A stretch of DNA of 21,906 nt from RGIG7213 sp045636245 (GCA_045636245.1 JAZTXA010000006.1:1-21906), one strand, 5' to 3'; numbered from the stretch's first letter, positions 1 to 6,524 are shown. Program-made: numbers and translations. The notes: a model not told the origin generated them from the sequence alone.

Positions 1-1374
1 TACGATCCGACTTCTGTCAAGCGCCTTGACAGTAACGTTGAAGCCGAGCTGCTTCCACTGTGCCTTTGCGTAATCGGCAACAAGCTCATCAACGCCGTTC
101 AATGTGTAATCTCTGCAAACGAGCTTGATATCCTTGGATTCGATTGCCTCACCCTTGATAAGGGATTTTGCTTCGTCGATGTTCGCTGTAGTTGCAAGAA
201 TGTTGCCCTGTGCTTCACGGAATGAAGTGCCTTCCTTTGTGTTGTAAACGGGGAAGGGAACAATGCCTGTAGCGGGCTTGTTTATTCCGCCTGTGATAGA
301 AACGATCTCATCACGGTCAAGTGCGAGTGAGAGCGCGCGGCGAACTACAGCTGAATCAAACGTCTTGTTGGAACGGTTGAACATAAATGTATGTGTTGAG
401 AAAAGATCGGAAATGTTAAGTTCCTTGCGGTTTGCTTCTATCTGATCCAAGGGGAGATTGGAAAGGTAGAATATCTCACCGTTGTTGAACGCATCAAGCA
501 AGCCCTGAAGACCCGAGCCGTCGCGTCCGAGGTATTCATAATGAATAACGATCTTGTGAGGCTTAACATACTTAAGCTCATTTTCGCCGTCTTCACCTTT
601 AAGTCTGTAATACTTGTTACGTTCAAGTATGTAAGTGCTGTTTGTTGTTTCGTCGTCCATTGTCTTGATGACAAATTTACCGTTTGTAACCATCATTGTG
701 GACTTTGTTGCCCATGTGGGGTCATAAAGCATCTGGTCGTTTTCGTCATACTGAACAACGCCGTCATCGTCTGTCAAGGGTTTACTTACCTTGTCTTCGC
801 GAAGCGGAACGAGGGCGGGGGAAGCAAGAAGCTCAAGAAAATGATCGTAGTCGATAGGACCTTCAAATTCTATTTCAAGCAAGTTGCTGTCGGGTGCTGT
901 GATGCCGACGTCATCTATGCTGATGCCCGCAACGCCTTCCTTTGCAGGCTTAGCATTCTTTATATCATAAAGAAGAACTGCCGCATCGCTGGAAAAGTCG
1001 GGCTGAAGAATACGCTTCCAAGCGAAGATGAAATCATCTGCGCTTACGGGTGTACCGTCGCTCCATTTTGTGGACTTGAGCTTGATGAGCATTTTGTACT
1101 CATTTCTGTCCTCGTCCTCGTTGATGGTGATATCGTCGGCAATAGCGTTTTCAACATCGCCGTCAGCATTGATCCTTGTGATACCCTCGTACAAAATACC
1201 GAGCAATTTTACAGCATCAGCATCCTTGTATGCTGTCGCAGGGTCAAAATTTTTAATTTCCGAAGAAAGAAACATATGTATTATTGCGCCATTATCATTT
1301 TCGGCACGGCCGCATGCAGAAAAGGCGGACAGTGCAAAAACAAGGCACAGCAACAGTGCTACAATTCTCTTCAT
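1..1374 (-). CDS. Lipoprotein oligopeptide/solute-binding protein (SBP family 5), 3' end cut by window edge
   Basis: Extracellular solute-binding component of an ABC importer, family 5 (oligopeptides, dipeptides, nickel or sugars). The frame is open from the ATG at 1374 to base 1, giving 458 codons without a stop; the family is usually about 530-600 residues, so the C-terminus lies outside. The N-terminus is MKRIVALLLCLVFALSAFSAC: a short basic start, a hydrophobic core and a lipobox LSAFSAC, with Cys21 as the lipidation site, so it should be anchored on the outer face of the membrane. The text that follows is family-typical: NFDPATAY, LYEGITRI, the KWSDGTPVSADDFIFAWKRI block, and later RRALSLALDRDEIV near residue 340. 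An AAGGAGG ribosome site lies just upstream (about 1384-1391). No permease or ATPase genes are visible; they may lie beyond base 1. Substrate unknown. Long plus-strand frames across this stretch are shadows. Confidence 0.9.
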   Translation of the reverse strand, partial: MKRIVALLLCLVFALSAFSACGRAENDNGAIIHMFLSSEIKNFDPATAYKDADAVKLLGILYEGITRINADGDVENAIADDITINEDEDRNEYKMLIKLKSTKWSDGTPVSADDFIFAWKRILQPDFSSDAAVLLYDIKNAKPAKEGVAGISIDDVGITAPDSNLLEIEFEGPIDYDHFLELLASPALVPLREDKVSKPLTDDDGVVQYDENDQMLYDPTWATKSTMMVTNGKFVIKTMDDETTNSTYILERNKYYRLKGEDGENELKYVKPHKIVIHYEYLGRDGSGLQGLLDAFNNGEIFYLSNLPLDQIEANRKELNISDLFSTHTFMFNRSNKTFDSAVVRRALSLALDRDEIVSITGGINKPATGIVPFPVYNTKEGTSFREAQGNILATTANIDEAKSLIKGEAIESKDIKLVCRDYTLNGVDELVADYAKAQWKQLGFNVTVKALDRSRIV

Positions 1375-1426
1375 TGATCAGAAACCTCCTTGGATTCTTA
1401 CGAATAATAAAATATTTTACCCTGCT

Positions 1427-1455
1427 ATTATACCATCATTTTTCTCAATAATCAA
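1427..1455 (-). promoter_or_regulatory. Promoter of the solute-binding protein gene (TTGATT-17-TATAAT)
   Basis: Reading leftward, a TTGATT -35 box occupies 1450-1455 and a perfect TATAAT -10 box occupies 1427-1432, separated by 17 bp. Transcription should start near 1420, giving a leader of about 45 nt to the ATG at 1374. The DNA upstream is very AT-rich. Confidence 0.8.
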
Positions 1456-1481
1456 TAATAAAAAATTAATTTTTATAAATG

Positions 1482-1499
1482 TTTGTACATTTGTACAAA
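1482..1499. promoter_or_regulatory. 18-bp near-perfect palindrome upstream of the SBP promoter, possible operator
   Basis: TTTGTACATTTGTACAAA has 8-bp complementary arms around a central TT. It lies 26 bp upstream of the -35 box of the solute-binding protein gene, a position typical of an activator site or distal operator. The regulator is not identifiable; no other copy was noticed in the window. Confidence 0.4.
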
Positions 1500-1607
1500 A
1501 ACACACAGTGATTTTAATGCTTATTTAACAAAAAACATATGAAAAAAGGCTTTTTGTAAGGGGTATGAAACATATGTGAAATATAAATGATACAAATAAT
1601 TAAATAA

Positions 1608-1952
1608 TTATTTACGTGAATTGATTCCCGTAAAGGCGATACCGAACATTACACAGCAGATTATGAATCCGGGCAGAGGTTGTATTGTGCCCGCTTCCAT
1701 GCCTCCGATAATTCCGAAAAAGAGAACGGAACCGAGTGTAACTGCACAAACCGAAGCGTACTTTTTAACTATTGCTACAAAAAGAGATGCTTCTCTGCTT
1801 TTTAAAGCTGTTGCCAATGCACTTATGGAATAACCGAGCACGTATGCTGCATATTCTGCACCGAGATAGAGTGATGATATAAATGAAATGAATGCCGCGC
1901 CTATTCCGAGTGATTTTTTTTCAGTGTATTTCAAAGAAATGTTGTTATTCAT
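1608..1952 (-). CDS. Small integral membrane protein, unknown function
   Basis: A 114-residue protein starting MNNNISLKYTEKK. I chose the ATG at 1952 because a GGAGGT ribosome site (1957-1962) sits 4 nt upstream; an in-frame start 16 codons earlier would lie inside the operator region. After a short polar N-terminus there are about three hydrophobic stretches (roughly residues 17-45, 62-82 and 88-108: GIGAAFISFISSLYLGAEYAAYVLGY-like, VCAVTLGSVLFFGIIGG, FIICCVMFGIAFTGI), so it should span the membrane two to three times. I recognise no family. It is divergent from an S24-type repressor gene, and its own promoter carries two dyads, so it is probably the regulated target of that repressor (inference). 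It could be a stress-response, holin-like or immunity-type protein; nothing in the sequence decides this. Confidence 0.7.
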   Translation of the reverse strand: MNNNISLKYTEKKSLGIGAAFISFISSLYLGAEYAAYVLGYSISALATALKSREASLFVAIVKKYASVCAVTLGSVLFFGIIGGMEAGTIQPLPGFIICCVMFGIAFTGINSRK

Positions 1953-1967
1953 AATTACCTCCAAATT

Positions 1968-1979
1968 ACCAAAATTGGT
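1968..1979. promoter_or_regulatory. Operator-like dyad ACCA-N4-TGGT (leader copy)
   Basis: ACCAAAATTGGT lies between the predicted transcription start and the ribosome site of the small membrane protein gene. It shares the ACCA-N4-TGGT layout with the spacer copy at 1999-2010. The two are 31 bp apart start to start, close to three helical turns, so two dimers could bind the same face. The likely ligand is the divergently encoded XRE-S24 repressor (inference). Confidence 0.55.
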
Positions 1980-1991
1980 TAATGTGACTGC

Positions 1992-2020
1992 ATTATACAC
2001 CAGAAATGGTAAAAAGTCAA
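1992..2020 (-). promoter_or_regulatory. Promoter of the small membrane protein gene (TTGACT-17-TATAAT) with operator in the spacer
   Basis: On the minus strand the -35 box TTGACT is at 2015-2020 and the -10 box TATAAT at 1992-1997, with a 17-bp spacer. The dyad ACCAGAAATGGT (1999-2010) fills most of the spacer, so a bound protein would exclude RNA polymerase. The leader to the ATG at 1952 is about 33 nt and carries the second dyad. Confidence 0.8.
1999..2010. promoter_or_regulatory. Operator-like dyad ACCA-N4-TGGT (promoter spacer copy)
   Basis: ACCAGAAATGGT sits between the -35 and -10 boxes of the leftward promoter. Its right half continues as TGGTAAAAA. Related half sites CGGTAAAAATG (2070-2080) and TGGTAAATG (2088-2096) flank the -10 box of the rightward repressor promoter, which suggests weaker autoregulation by the same protein (inference). 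Confidence 0.6.
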
Positions 2021-2060
2021 TAGAAAAAATGAAAAAAGTCGAAAAAAGTGGAAAAATCGC

Positions 2061-2088
2061 TTGACAAAACGGTAAAAATGTGTATAAT
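2061..2088 (+). promoter_or_regulatory. Promoter of the XRE-S24 repressor gene (TTGACA-16-TATAAT)
   Basis: Both hexamers match the consensus: TTGACA at 2061-2066 and TATAAT at 2083-2088, spacer 16 bp. The leader to the ATG at 2120 is about 25 nt. GGTAA-type half sites at 2071 and 2089 overlap the spacer and the start region. Confidence 0.8.
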
Positions 2089-2119
2089 GGTAAATGTAAA
2101 AAGATGATTGGAGTACGTT

Positions 2120-2848
2120 ATGGACTGGCTTTTTGAAACCAAAAGAATAAAAAACGAAAAGGGCATGCGCAACGATGAACTGGCAGAGCGTGCGGGAATA
2201 CCCGTCGGAACACTTAACAAGATACTTGCAGGTCAGACGGGAAGCCCGAAGCTTTCAACGGTATACGCTATTGCCGATGCTCTCGGTGTTTCGCTTTCGG
2301 AGCTTGTGGGCGGAAGCGATGTGTCTGATACTGAAAAGGAAATAATAAAAAAGATCCGCGCACTTGACGGCGCGGGTTACAGCGCTTTTTCACAGTGTCT
2401 TGACAGGGAATACAGACGTACCCTTGAAGAAAAGAAAAAGAAGAACAGTTCGTATGAGCTTGATGATGAAAGCACCGTCAGGATCCTGTTTTACGATATG
2501 CCCGTTTCCGCGGGCTGCGGTTATTACCTTGACAGCACACAGGCTCAGAAGATAACCATCGCATCGACTCCCTTGACCGAGAAGGCTGATTTTGCCCTCC
2601 GTGTCAGCGGTGACAGTATGGAACCGAAATTTTCCGACGGCGATATTGTCATAATCGAATCGGGCGGCCGTGTCGAGGAGGGTAAGGTTGGTATATTTGT
2701 TCTTAACGGCGAAGGATATATAAAAAAGTTTGGCGGTGACAGACTCATTTCCCTCAACCCCTCGTATGCAGACATAAAAATAAAGCCCGATGACACATTT
2801 GAGTGCAAGGGGCTTGTACTTGGCAGAATAAAGAAAAATTCACAGTAA
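2120..2848 (+). CDS. XRE-family repressor with S24 (LexA/CI-like) self-cleavage domain
   Basis: A 242-residue transcription repressor. Residues about 5-62 form an XRE/CI-type helix-turn-helix (RNDELAERAGIPVGTLNKIL, then STVYAIADALGVSLSEL). A charged, lysine-rich linker spans about 96-112. Residues about 120-240 form a peptidase S24 domain with all expected residues: cleavage dipeptide A131-G132 (VSAGCG), nucleophile S166 in GDSMEP, and general base K202 in GYIKKF. The A-S and S-K spacings (35 and 36) are close to those of LexA, so RecA-stimulated self-cleavage is plausible. It is not LexA itself, which has a winged helix. I chose the ATG at 2120 for its GGAG site at 2110-2113; a TTG four codons earlier overlaps that site. 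It probably represses the divergent membrane protein gene through ACCA-N4-TGGT dyads. It converges with the next gene and overlaps it by 9 bp. Confidence 0.9.
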   Translation: MDWLFETKRIKNEKGMRNDELAERAGIPVGTLNKILAGQTGSPKLSTVYAIADALGVSLSELVGGSDVSDTEKEIIKKIRALDGAGYSAFSQCLDREYRRTLEEKKKKNSSYELDDESTVRILFYDMPVSAGCGYYLDSTQAQKITIASTPLTEKADFALRVSGDSMEPKFSDGDIVIIESGGRVEEGKVGIFVLNGEGYIKKFGGDRLISLNPSYADIKIKPDDTFECKGLVLGRIKKNSQ

Positions 2849-3526
2849 AACGGCACCGCCGATATCAACGGGCATGCTGTTTGATAGACTTACTGCTTCT
2901 GTTTGGGAATCCAGACAGAAGCTTTTTATTTTCTCACCGTCGGGGTGACGTGAAATGTCACCGAAAAAGTAAAGCTTGCCGTCACTGTAAAACGACGATC
3001 CGCCGATGAATCCGAAGTTCAGCCCTGCCAACACAAAGTGACCTTCGGTTATTTTCAAAACTTTTTCGCCGTTTTCTGTAAGCGCACGGTATAACCCTTT
3101 ATCGGCTGTTATATACCCGTTTTTTGTTTTTGCAACGGAGCATTTCGTATACCCCTGCTTGACTGTAACAGGCGAAAGCGAGTGCAACTTGGCAAATTCC
3201 TTTATTTTTACGGATATAAACGGCAAATTTCCGTAGAGTGCGTCGTCTGTCAAAAGGACGTTGAAAAGGATATCAAACGGATATTTACTTCCGTATTCTT
3301 CATCCGTGAGAATAACCGGAAGCTTCGAAAGAAATTCCCTGTTTTTTTCGTAATAACTGCGCGAAAACAACAGCCTTCCGCCGAGCGACACTGTGATCAT
3401 GTCCGCGTGGGTGTTTACAAAAGCCGGCAGTTTTTCATCCTTTGGAAGTATGACGGGGGAAAAGCCGAGTTTTTTTAAAATTTCTTCAAAGGGCTTACCG
3501 CCCTGTCCCAAAATTAATTTTTTCAT
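2840..3526 (-). CDS. DUF6873-like protein, probable GME (guanidino-modifying enzyme) fold
   Basis: A protein of 228 residues starting MKKLILGQGGKPFEEILKKL. The texture (VNTHADMITV near residues 37-46, GFIGGSSFYSDGKLYFFGD in the last third, and a terminal DIGGAVLL) recalls the DUF6873 family, which is assigned to the guanidino-group-modifying enzyme superfamily of arginine deiminases and amidinotransferases. H40 and D42 would be the family-type pair. I see no clear catalytic Cys, so activity is uncertain, and the family assignment is from memory of its look rather than a search. The ATG at 3526 lies only about 13 nt after the hairpin that terminates rpmB and has no good ribosome site; an in-frame GTG at 3574 would place the start inside that hairpin. 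Expression may depend on read-through. The 3' end overlaps the repressor gene tail to tail. Confidence 0.6.
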   Translation of the reverse strand: MKKLILGQGGKPFEEILKKLGFSPVILPKDEKLPAFVNTHADMITVSLGGRLLFSRSYYEKNREFLSKLPVILTDEEYGSKYPFDILFNVLLTDDALYGNLPFISVKIKEFAKLHSLSPVTVKQGYTKCSVAKTKNGYITADKGLYRALTENGEKVLKITEGHFVLAGLNFGFIGGSSFYSDGKLYFFGDISRHPDGEKIKSFCLDSQTEAVSLSNSMPVDIGGAVLL

Positions 3527-3538
3527 AGCTTTAAAAGC

Positions 3539-3566
3539 AAAAAAAGGACGTACACCGTCCCTTTTT
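3539..3566 (-). terminator. Rho-independent terminator after rpmB (possibly bidirectional)
   Basis: A stem GGACG/CGTCC (3546-3550 with 3556-3560) has a five-base loop. Read leftward it is followed by a run of seven T, read rightward by five T, with A-runs on the opposite sides extending the stem. It lies about 27 nt after the rpmB stop codon. Confidence 0.75.
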
Positions 3567-3592
3567 ATATGCACATTTAAACAAACAGCCTG

Positions 3593-3778
3593 TTAAGCTC
3601 TGCTTACCTTGCCTGAGCGGAGGCAACGGGAACAAACGGCCACTGTTCTTGTAGCACCATTTACATTGGCCTTAACCTTTCTTATGTTAGCCTTCCATGT
3701 TCTGCTTGTTTTACGGTTTGAGTGGGATACATTGTGACCGAATGCCACACCCTTTCCGCATACGCTGCATTTTGCCAT
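3593..3778 (-). CDS. rpmB: 50S ribosomal protein L28 (bL28)
   Basis: A 61-residue ribosomal protein of the large subunit. The sequence opens MAKCSVCGKGVAFGHNVSHS and ends in VCSRCLRSGKVSRA. The paired CxxC motifs (C4/C7 and near residues 49-52) mark the zinc-binding form of L28. Length and the central SNRKTSRTWKANIRKV block are typical. The ATG at 3778 has a GGGAGGTG ribosome site just upstream. It stands alone between its own promoter (3852-3880) and a terminator hairpin (3539-3566), as is common for rpmB in Firmicutes. Confidence 0.97.
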   Translation of the reverse strand: MAKCSVCGKGVAFGHNVSHSNRKTSRTWKANIRKVKANVNGATRTVAVCSRCLRSGKVSRA

Positions 3779-3851
3779 GCTTTACACCTCCCTGGCAGAT
3801 TTATGTGAAGTCGAAACGACAAATTTTATACCGTTACAACAGACAACGGTC

Positions 3852-3880
3852 ATTATATCACAATGTTTCTGAAAAATCAA
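3852..3880 (-). promoter_or_regulatory. Promoter of rpmB (TTGATT-17-TGATATAAT)
   Basis: On the minus strand the -35 box TTGATT is at 3875-3880 and the -10 box TATAAT at 3852-3857, with a 17-bp spacer and an extended TGA before the -10. The leader of about 67 nt includes an ACCGTT/AACGGT inverted repeat (3830-3850) near the predicted start. Confidence 0.8.
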
Positions 3881-3920
3881 TACACTTTTCAAAAAAATGC
3901 AGATTAAATTGTGAATTTTT

Positions 3921-3957
3921 TTAAAAAAACGAACCGAAAAGGTGTTTTATATCGGTT
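3921..3957 (-). terminator. Probable terminator of the recA-recX-birA operon
   Basis: Read leftward, AACCGA (3952-3957) pairs with TCGGTT (3932-3937) across a loop of about 14 nt and is followed, after CG, by a run of seven T. The stem overlaps the end of the birA coding region. The large loop makes it only moderately convincing. Confidence 0.5.
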
Positions 3958-4690
3958 TTACAGATACTTCGCCGCTGAAAATACGCCTTTTTTCTCCGTT
4001 TTCGGATAAAAATTCAAGGGAAAAATCTGAATTTATTCCGACAATTTCTCCTTGCCATTCTTCAAATTTTGAAAAAACACGTACATGTTTGCCGACGGTT
4101 ATGCAGTTTTCCTTGTATTCTTTGAAAATTTCATCTCGATCAAGCAAATCGATTTTGTCAAGCATTTTTATTATTTCGGCACACAGTGCGCACCTGTCGG
4201 GTAAAATGCCCGTTTCAGCATAAATTGACGTTGCGATATCCTTTATTTCATCGGGAAAGACCGAATTTTCATCACCGCAGTTGACGCCGATTCCGATCAC
4301 AGTGCGGGAATCTTCGCCTGTATACAGTGTTTCTGCAAGTATTCCGCACACCTTTTTGCCGTTTAAAAGCAGGTCGTTCACCCATTTTACGGAAAGATCA
4401 ACACCTGTTACCATTTTTACCGCGCGGCGCACGATCACACCGCATACTGCAGTTATATTCGGCACGCTTTCGATTTTTCCTCGGTAAAGATACGAAAGAT
4501 ATATTCCTCCATTCGGAGAATGAAATGTTCTGTCATATCTGCCTCTGCCTTCCGTTTGCTCCTTTGCAATTATCACCGCGCCGTGCGGTGCATCGTTCAT
4601 TTTTTTGAGCTGTGTATTCGTCGAATCGGTGACATCAAGCACAGTTACCGTTGAAAGCCTTTCTTTGTTTAAAAAACGTGAAAGATTCAT
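3947..4690 (-). CDS. birA: Biotin--[acetyl-CoA-carboxylase] ligase, HTH-less form
   Basis: Activates biotin with ATP and transfers it to the lysine of the biotin carrier protein of acetyl-CoA carboxylase or related enzymes; cytosolic. The 247-residue protein shows the ligase signatures in order: TDSTN (21-25), EQTEGRGR (44-51, biotinyl-AMP binding loop), KWVNDLLLNGKKVCGIL (about 101-117, substrate binding) and IGIGVN (about 133-138), then a small C-terminal SH3-like domain (GKHVRVF to GEVSV). There is no N-terminal helix-turn-helix, so this is the class I form that ligates but does not repress the biotin operon. The ATG at 4690 overlaps the recX stop as ATGA, indicating translational coupling as the last gene of a recA-recX-birA transcript. 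That arrangement would place a housekeeping ligase under partial SOS control. Confidence 0.93.
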   Translation of the reverse strand: MNLSRFLNKERLSTVTVLDVTDSTNTQLKKMNDAPHGAVIIAKEQTEGRGRYDRTFHSPNGGIYLSYLYRGKIESVPNITAVCGVIVRRAVKMVTGVDLSVKWVNDLLLNGKKVCGILAETLYTGEDSRTVIGIGVNCGDENSVFPDEIKDIATSIYAETGILPDRCALCAEIIKMLDKIDLLDRDEIFKEYKENCITVGKHVRVFSKFEEWQGEIVGINSDFSLEFLSENGEKRRIFSGEVSVKPI

Positions 4691-5325
4691 TTGTCTGCCC
4701 TCAACTGCGAAATATGATCAAACGTGAAGCCTCGGCGGAGAAGTGATGCACATGCCTTCTGTCTTTGCTTCGGGTCGTCGTTTGACAAGATATCGTTAAG
4801 TATCCCCTTTTGCTCGGCATAAATGCGCAGATTTTCCGCAAAATCCGTTTCTCTCATAAGTGCCTGTATTGCATATTGCACGTATTTTCGTTCAAACCCC
4901 TTGCTTCTCAGCTTGTCGGATATTGCAAGCGGACCGTAAAATTGCTTTGCGGCGCTTTTGGCAAGACGCAAAGCATGGCTTTTTTCGTCAATATAGCCCA
5001 TAATTTCGAGCTGTGATGCGGCAGACTGCGCCACATCGTGGGAAAAATCCCTCGATGTCAGTTTCCGTACAAGTGCGGATTTTGACATGTCGGAATACGA
5101 CAAAAGGTCGAGCCCTTTTTTTATTGCGCGTGTAATTTCCGCAAGCTCGTCGATAAATTCGATGTCATCATCGGACAGCTCACGCCCTTTGATAAAGCCG
5201 TACTGTGCGCAAAGGCGCGTTGAAACGGTGAATTTTCTGGTTTCTTTTCCGCTTTGGATAGTTATAACGGTCGTTCCGTTGCCGAGGAGAAGCTCCTCGG
5301 CAACGGAAAACGGAGTATTATTCAT
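4687..5325 (-). CDS. recX: RecA regulatory protein RecX
   Basis: Binds RecA filaments and modulates (usually inhibits) recombinase and coprotease activity. The 212-residue protein has the helical three-repeat pattern of RecX: LLSYSDMSKSALVRKL, then VAQSAASQLEIMGYIDEKSHALRLAKS, then KQFYGPLAISDKLRSKGFERKYVQYAI, the most conserved part (about residues 80-160). Its N-terminal domain of about 60 residues resembles that of Bacillus-type RecX. The gene starts 8 nt inside the end of recA, without a good ribosome site, so translation is likely coupled. Codons about 6-17 (5274-5308) form a perfect 16-bp hairpin just past the recA stop, which may hold RecX output below that of RecA. Confidence 0.92.
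   Translation of the reverse strand: MNNTPFSVAEELLLGNGTTVITIQSGKETRKFTVSTRLCAQYGFIKGRELSDDDIEFIDELAEITRAIKKGLDLLSYSDMSKSALVRKLTSRDFSHDVAQSAASQLEIMGYIDEKSHALRLAKSAAKQFYGPLAISDKLRSKGFERKYVQYAIQALMRETDFAENLRIYAEQKGILNDILSNDDPKQRQKACASLLRRGFTFDHISQLRADK
5274..5308. repeat. Perfect 16-bp inverted repeat with 3-nt loop inside recX
   Basis: Arms 5274-5289 and 5293-5308 are fully complementary (core GCCGAGGAG/CTCCTCGGC, extended by TTCCGTT/AACGGAA), loop AAG. In the mRNA it begins 9 nt after the recA stop codon and covers recX codons about 6-17. No T-run follows, so it is not a standard terminator; it could pause polymerase, shield the recA 3' end from nucleases or slow ribosomes entering recX. Confidence 0.85.
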
Positions 5326-6448
5326 CGTCGCCGCTTATGTCAAGAAGCTTGATGTTGAAATCGTCATCATCCTCGTCATCATCGTCTTCAAGCTCATACG
5401 TTTCACTTAAAGACAGGTCGATATCGTCCTTCTTGGCCTTGATAAGCTCCTCAAGCTCCTTCATAAGCGCGGGATGTGTTTCGATATATTTGCGGGTGTT
5501 TTCCTTACCCTGACCGAGTCTTTCGCCCTTGTATGAGAACCATGAGCCGCTTTTTTCGAGTATCTCAAGATCAACACCGATCTCAATTATTTCGCTTGAT
5601 TTTGAAATGCCCTTGCCGTAAAGAATGTCAAATTCCGCAACCTTGAAGGGGGGAGCGACTTTATTCTTTACAACCTTGCATTTGATGTGGTTACCGTACG
5701 TTTCACCGCCTGTTTTAAGGCTTTCCTGCTTGCGCACGTCAATTCTGACGGATGCGTAGAACTTCAGGGCACGTCCGCCGGGCGTGGTTTCGGGGTTGCC
5801 GTACATAACGCCGACCTTTTCACGGAGCTGGTTGATGAATATAACAACGCAGTTCGTTTTTGCGATAGCTCCCGAGAGCTTACGGAGTGCCTGGCTCATA
5901 AGTCTTGCCTGCAAGCCCACATGCGATGCGCCCATTTCGCCGTCAATTTCCTGCTGGGGAACGAGGGCGGCAACGGAGTCAACGACGACAACATCGACAG
6001 CACCTGAGCGTACGAGTGCTTCTGTTATTTCGAGTGCCTGCTCACCGCTGTCGGGCTGTGAAACAAGCAGGGAATTTATGTCAACGCCGAGAGCCTTTGC
6101 GTAAACGGGATCGAGCGCATGCTCAGCATCGATAAACGCCGCTTCGCCGCCGAGCTTTTGTACCTCTGCCACGACGTGCAGGGCAACTGTTGTTTTACCC
6201 GAGGATTCCGGGCCGAAGATCTCAACTATTCTTCCGCGGGGTACACCGCCGATGCCGAGGGCAAGGTCAAGTGTCAGCGAGCCTGTGGGTACGGCACTTA
6301 CCTGCATTGAAGCGTTGTCGCCGAGCTTCATTATGGTGCCCTTGCCGAATTTCTTTTCTATCTGTGAAATTGAAGTTGCAAGCGCCTTTTGCTTTTCGTC
6401 GGGTGCAACGCTCATAGGTGACGGTGTCGGTTTTTTAGCTTTAGCCAT
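5318..6448 (-). CDS. recA: Recombinase RecA
   Basis: DNA strand-exchange protein and SOS coprotease. The 376-residue protein matches RecA along its length: GKGTIMKLGD in the N-terminal helix region, Walker A GPESSGKTT near residue 80, FIDAEHALDPVYA, Walker B VVVVDSVAALVP, the L1/L2 loops (QEIDGEMGASHVGLQARLMSQALRKL region; CVVIFINQLREKVGVMYGNPETTPGGRALKF region) and GKGISKSSEIIEIGV in the C-terminal domain. The tail is strongly acidic (ELEDDDDEDDDDFN), in keeping with the autoregulatory C-tail of other RecA proteins but with an unusually dense Asp run. The ATG at 6448 has a GAAAGGA ribosome site. It heads the recA-recX-birA transcript behind an SOS-controlled promoter. Confidence 0.99.
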   Translation of the reverse strand: MAKAKKPTPSPMSVAPDEKQKALATSISQIEKKFGKGTIMKLGDNASMQVSAVPTGSLTLDLALGIGGVPRGRIVEIFGPESSGKTTVALHVVAEVQKLGGEAAFIDAEHALDPVYAKALGVDINSLLVSQPDSGEQALEITEALVRSGAVDVVVVDSVAALVPQQEIDGEMGASHVGLQARLMSQALRKLSGAIAKTNCVVIFINQLREKVGVMYGNPETTPGGRALKFYASVRIDVRKQESLKTGGETYGNHIKCKVVKNKVAPPFKVAEFDILYGKGISKSSEIIEIGVDLEILEKSGSWFSYKGERLGQGKENTRKYIETHPALMKELEELIKAKKDDIDLSLSETYELEDDDDEDDDDFNIKLLDISGDDE

Positions 6449-6470
6449 TTTATATTATCCTTTCAAAAGG

Positions 6471-6484
6471 CGAACAGATGTTCG
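6471..6484. promoter_or_regulatory. LexA (DinR-type) SOS box of recA
   Basis: CGAACAGATGTTCG is a perfect dyad matching the Firmicute LexA consensus CGAAC-N4-GTTCG. It lies 11 bp downstream of the -10 box of the recA promoter, at about +5 to +18, where a bound repressor would block initiation or escape. lexA itself is not in the window. Confidence 0.92.
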
Positions 6485-6495
6485 TTTTTTATTTG

Positions 6496-6524
6496 ATTAT
6501 ATAACAACAAACCCGAAAAATCAA
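6496..6524 (-). promoter_or_regulatory. recA promoter (TTGATT-17-TATAAT)
   Basis: On the minus strand the -35 box TTGATT is at 6519-6524 and the -10 box TATAAT at 6496-6501 with a 17-bp spacer. Start expected near 6489, giving a leader of about 40 nt that contains the SOS box. Confidence 0.88.

Noticed and set aside
541..1377. Long plus-strand open frame of 278 codons
   Set aside because: It lies antisense to the solute-binding protein gene, has Cys/Val-rich shadow-like composition, no ribosome site and no family resemblance.
2120..2848. LexA itself
   Set aside because: The N-terminus is an XRE/CI-type helix-turn-helix, not the LexA winged helix, and the operators nearby (ACCA-N4-TGGT) differ from the SOS box.
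2015..2848. Prophage or toxin-antitoxin module around the S24 repressor
   Set aside because: No integrase, phage structural genes, attachment repeats or toxin partner are seen; the neighbours are housekeeping genes.
5274..5308. Rho-independent terminator between recA and recX
   Set aside because: The stem is perfect but no T-run follows on the transcribed strand, so only a pausing or stability role is proposed.
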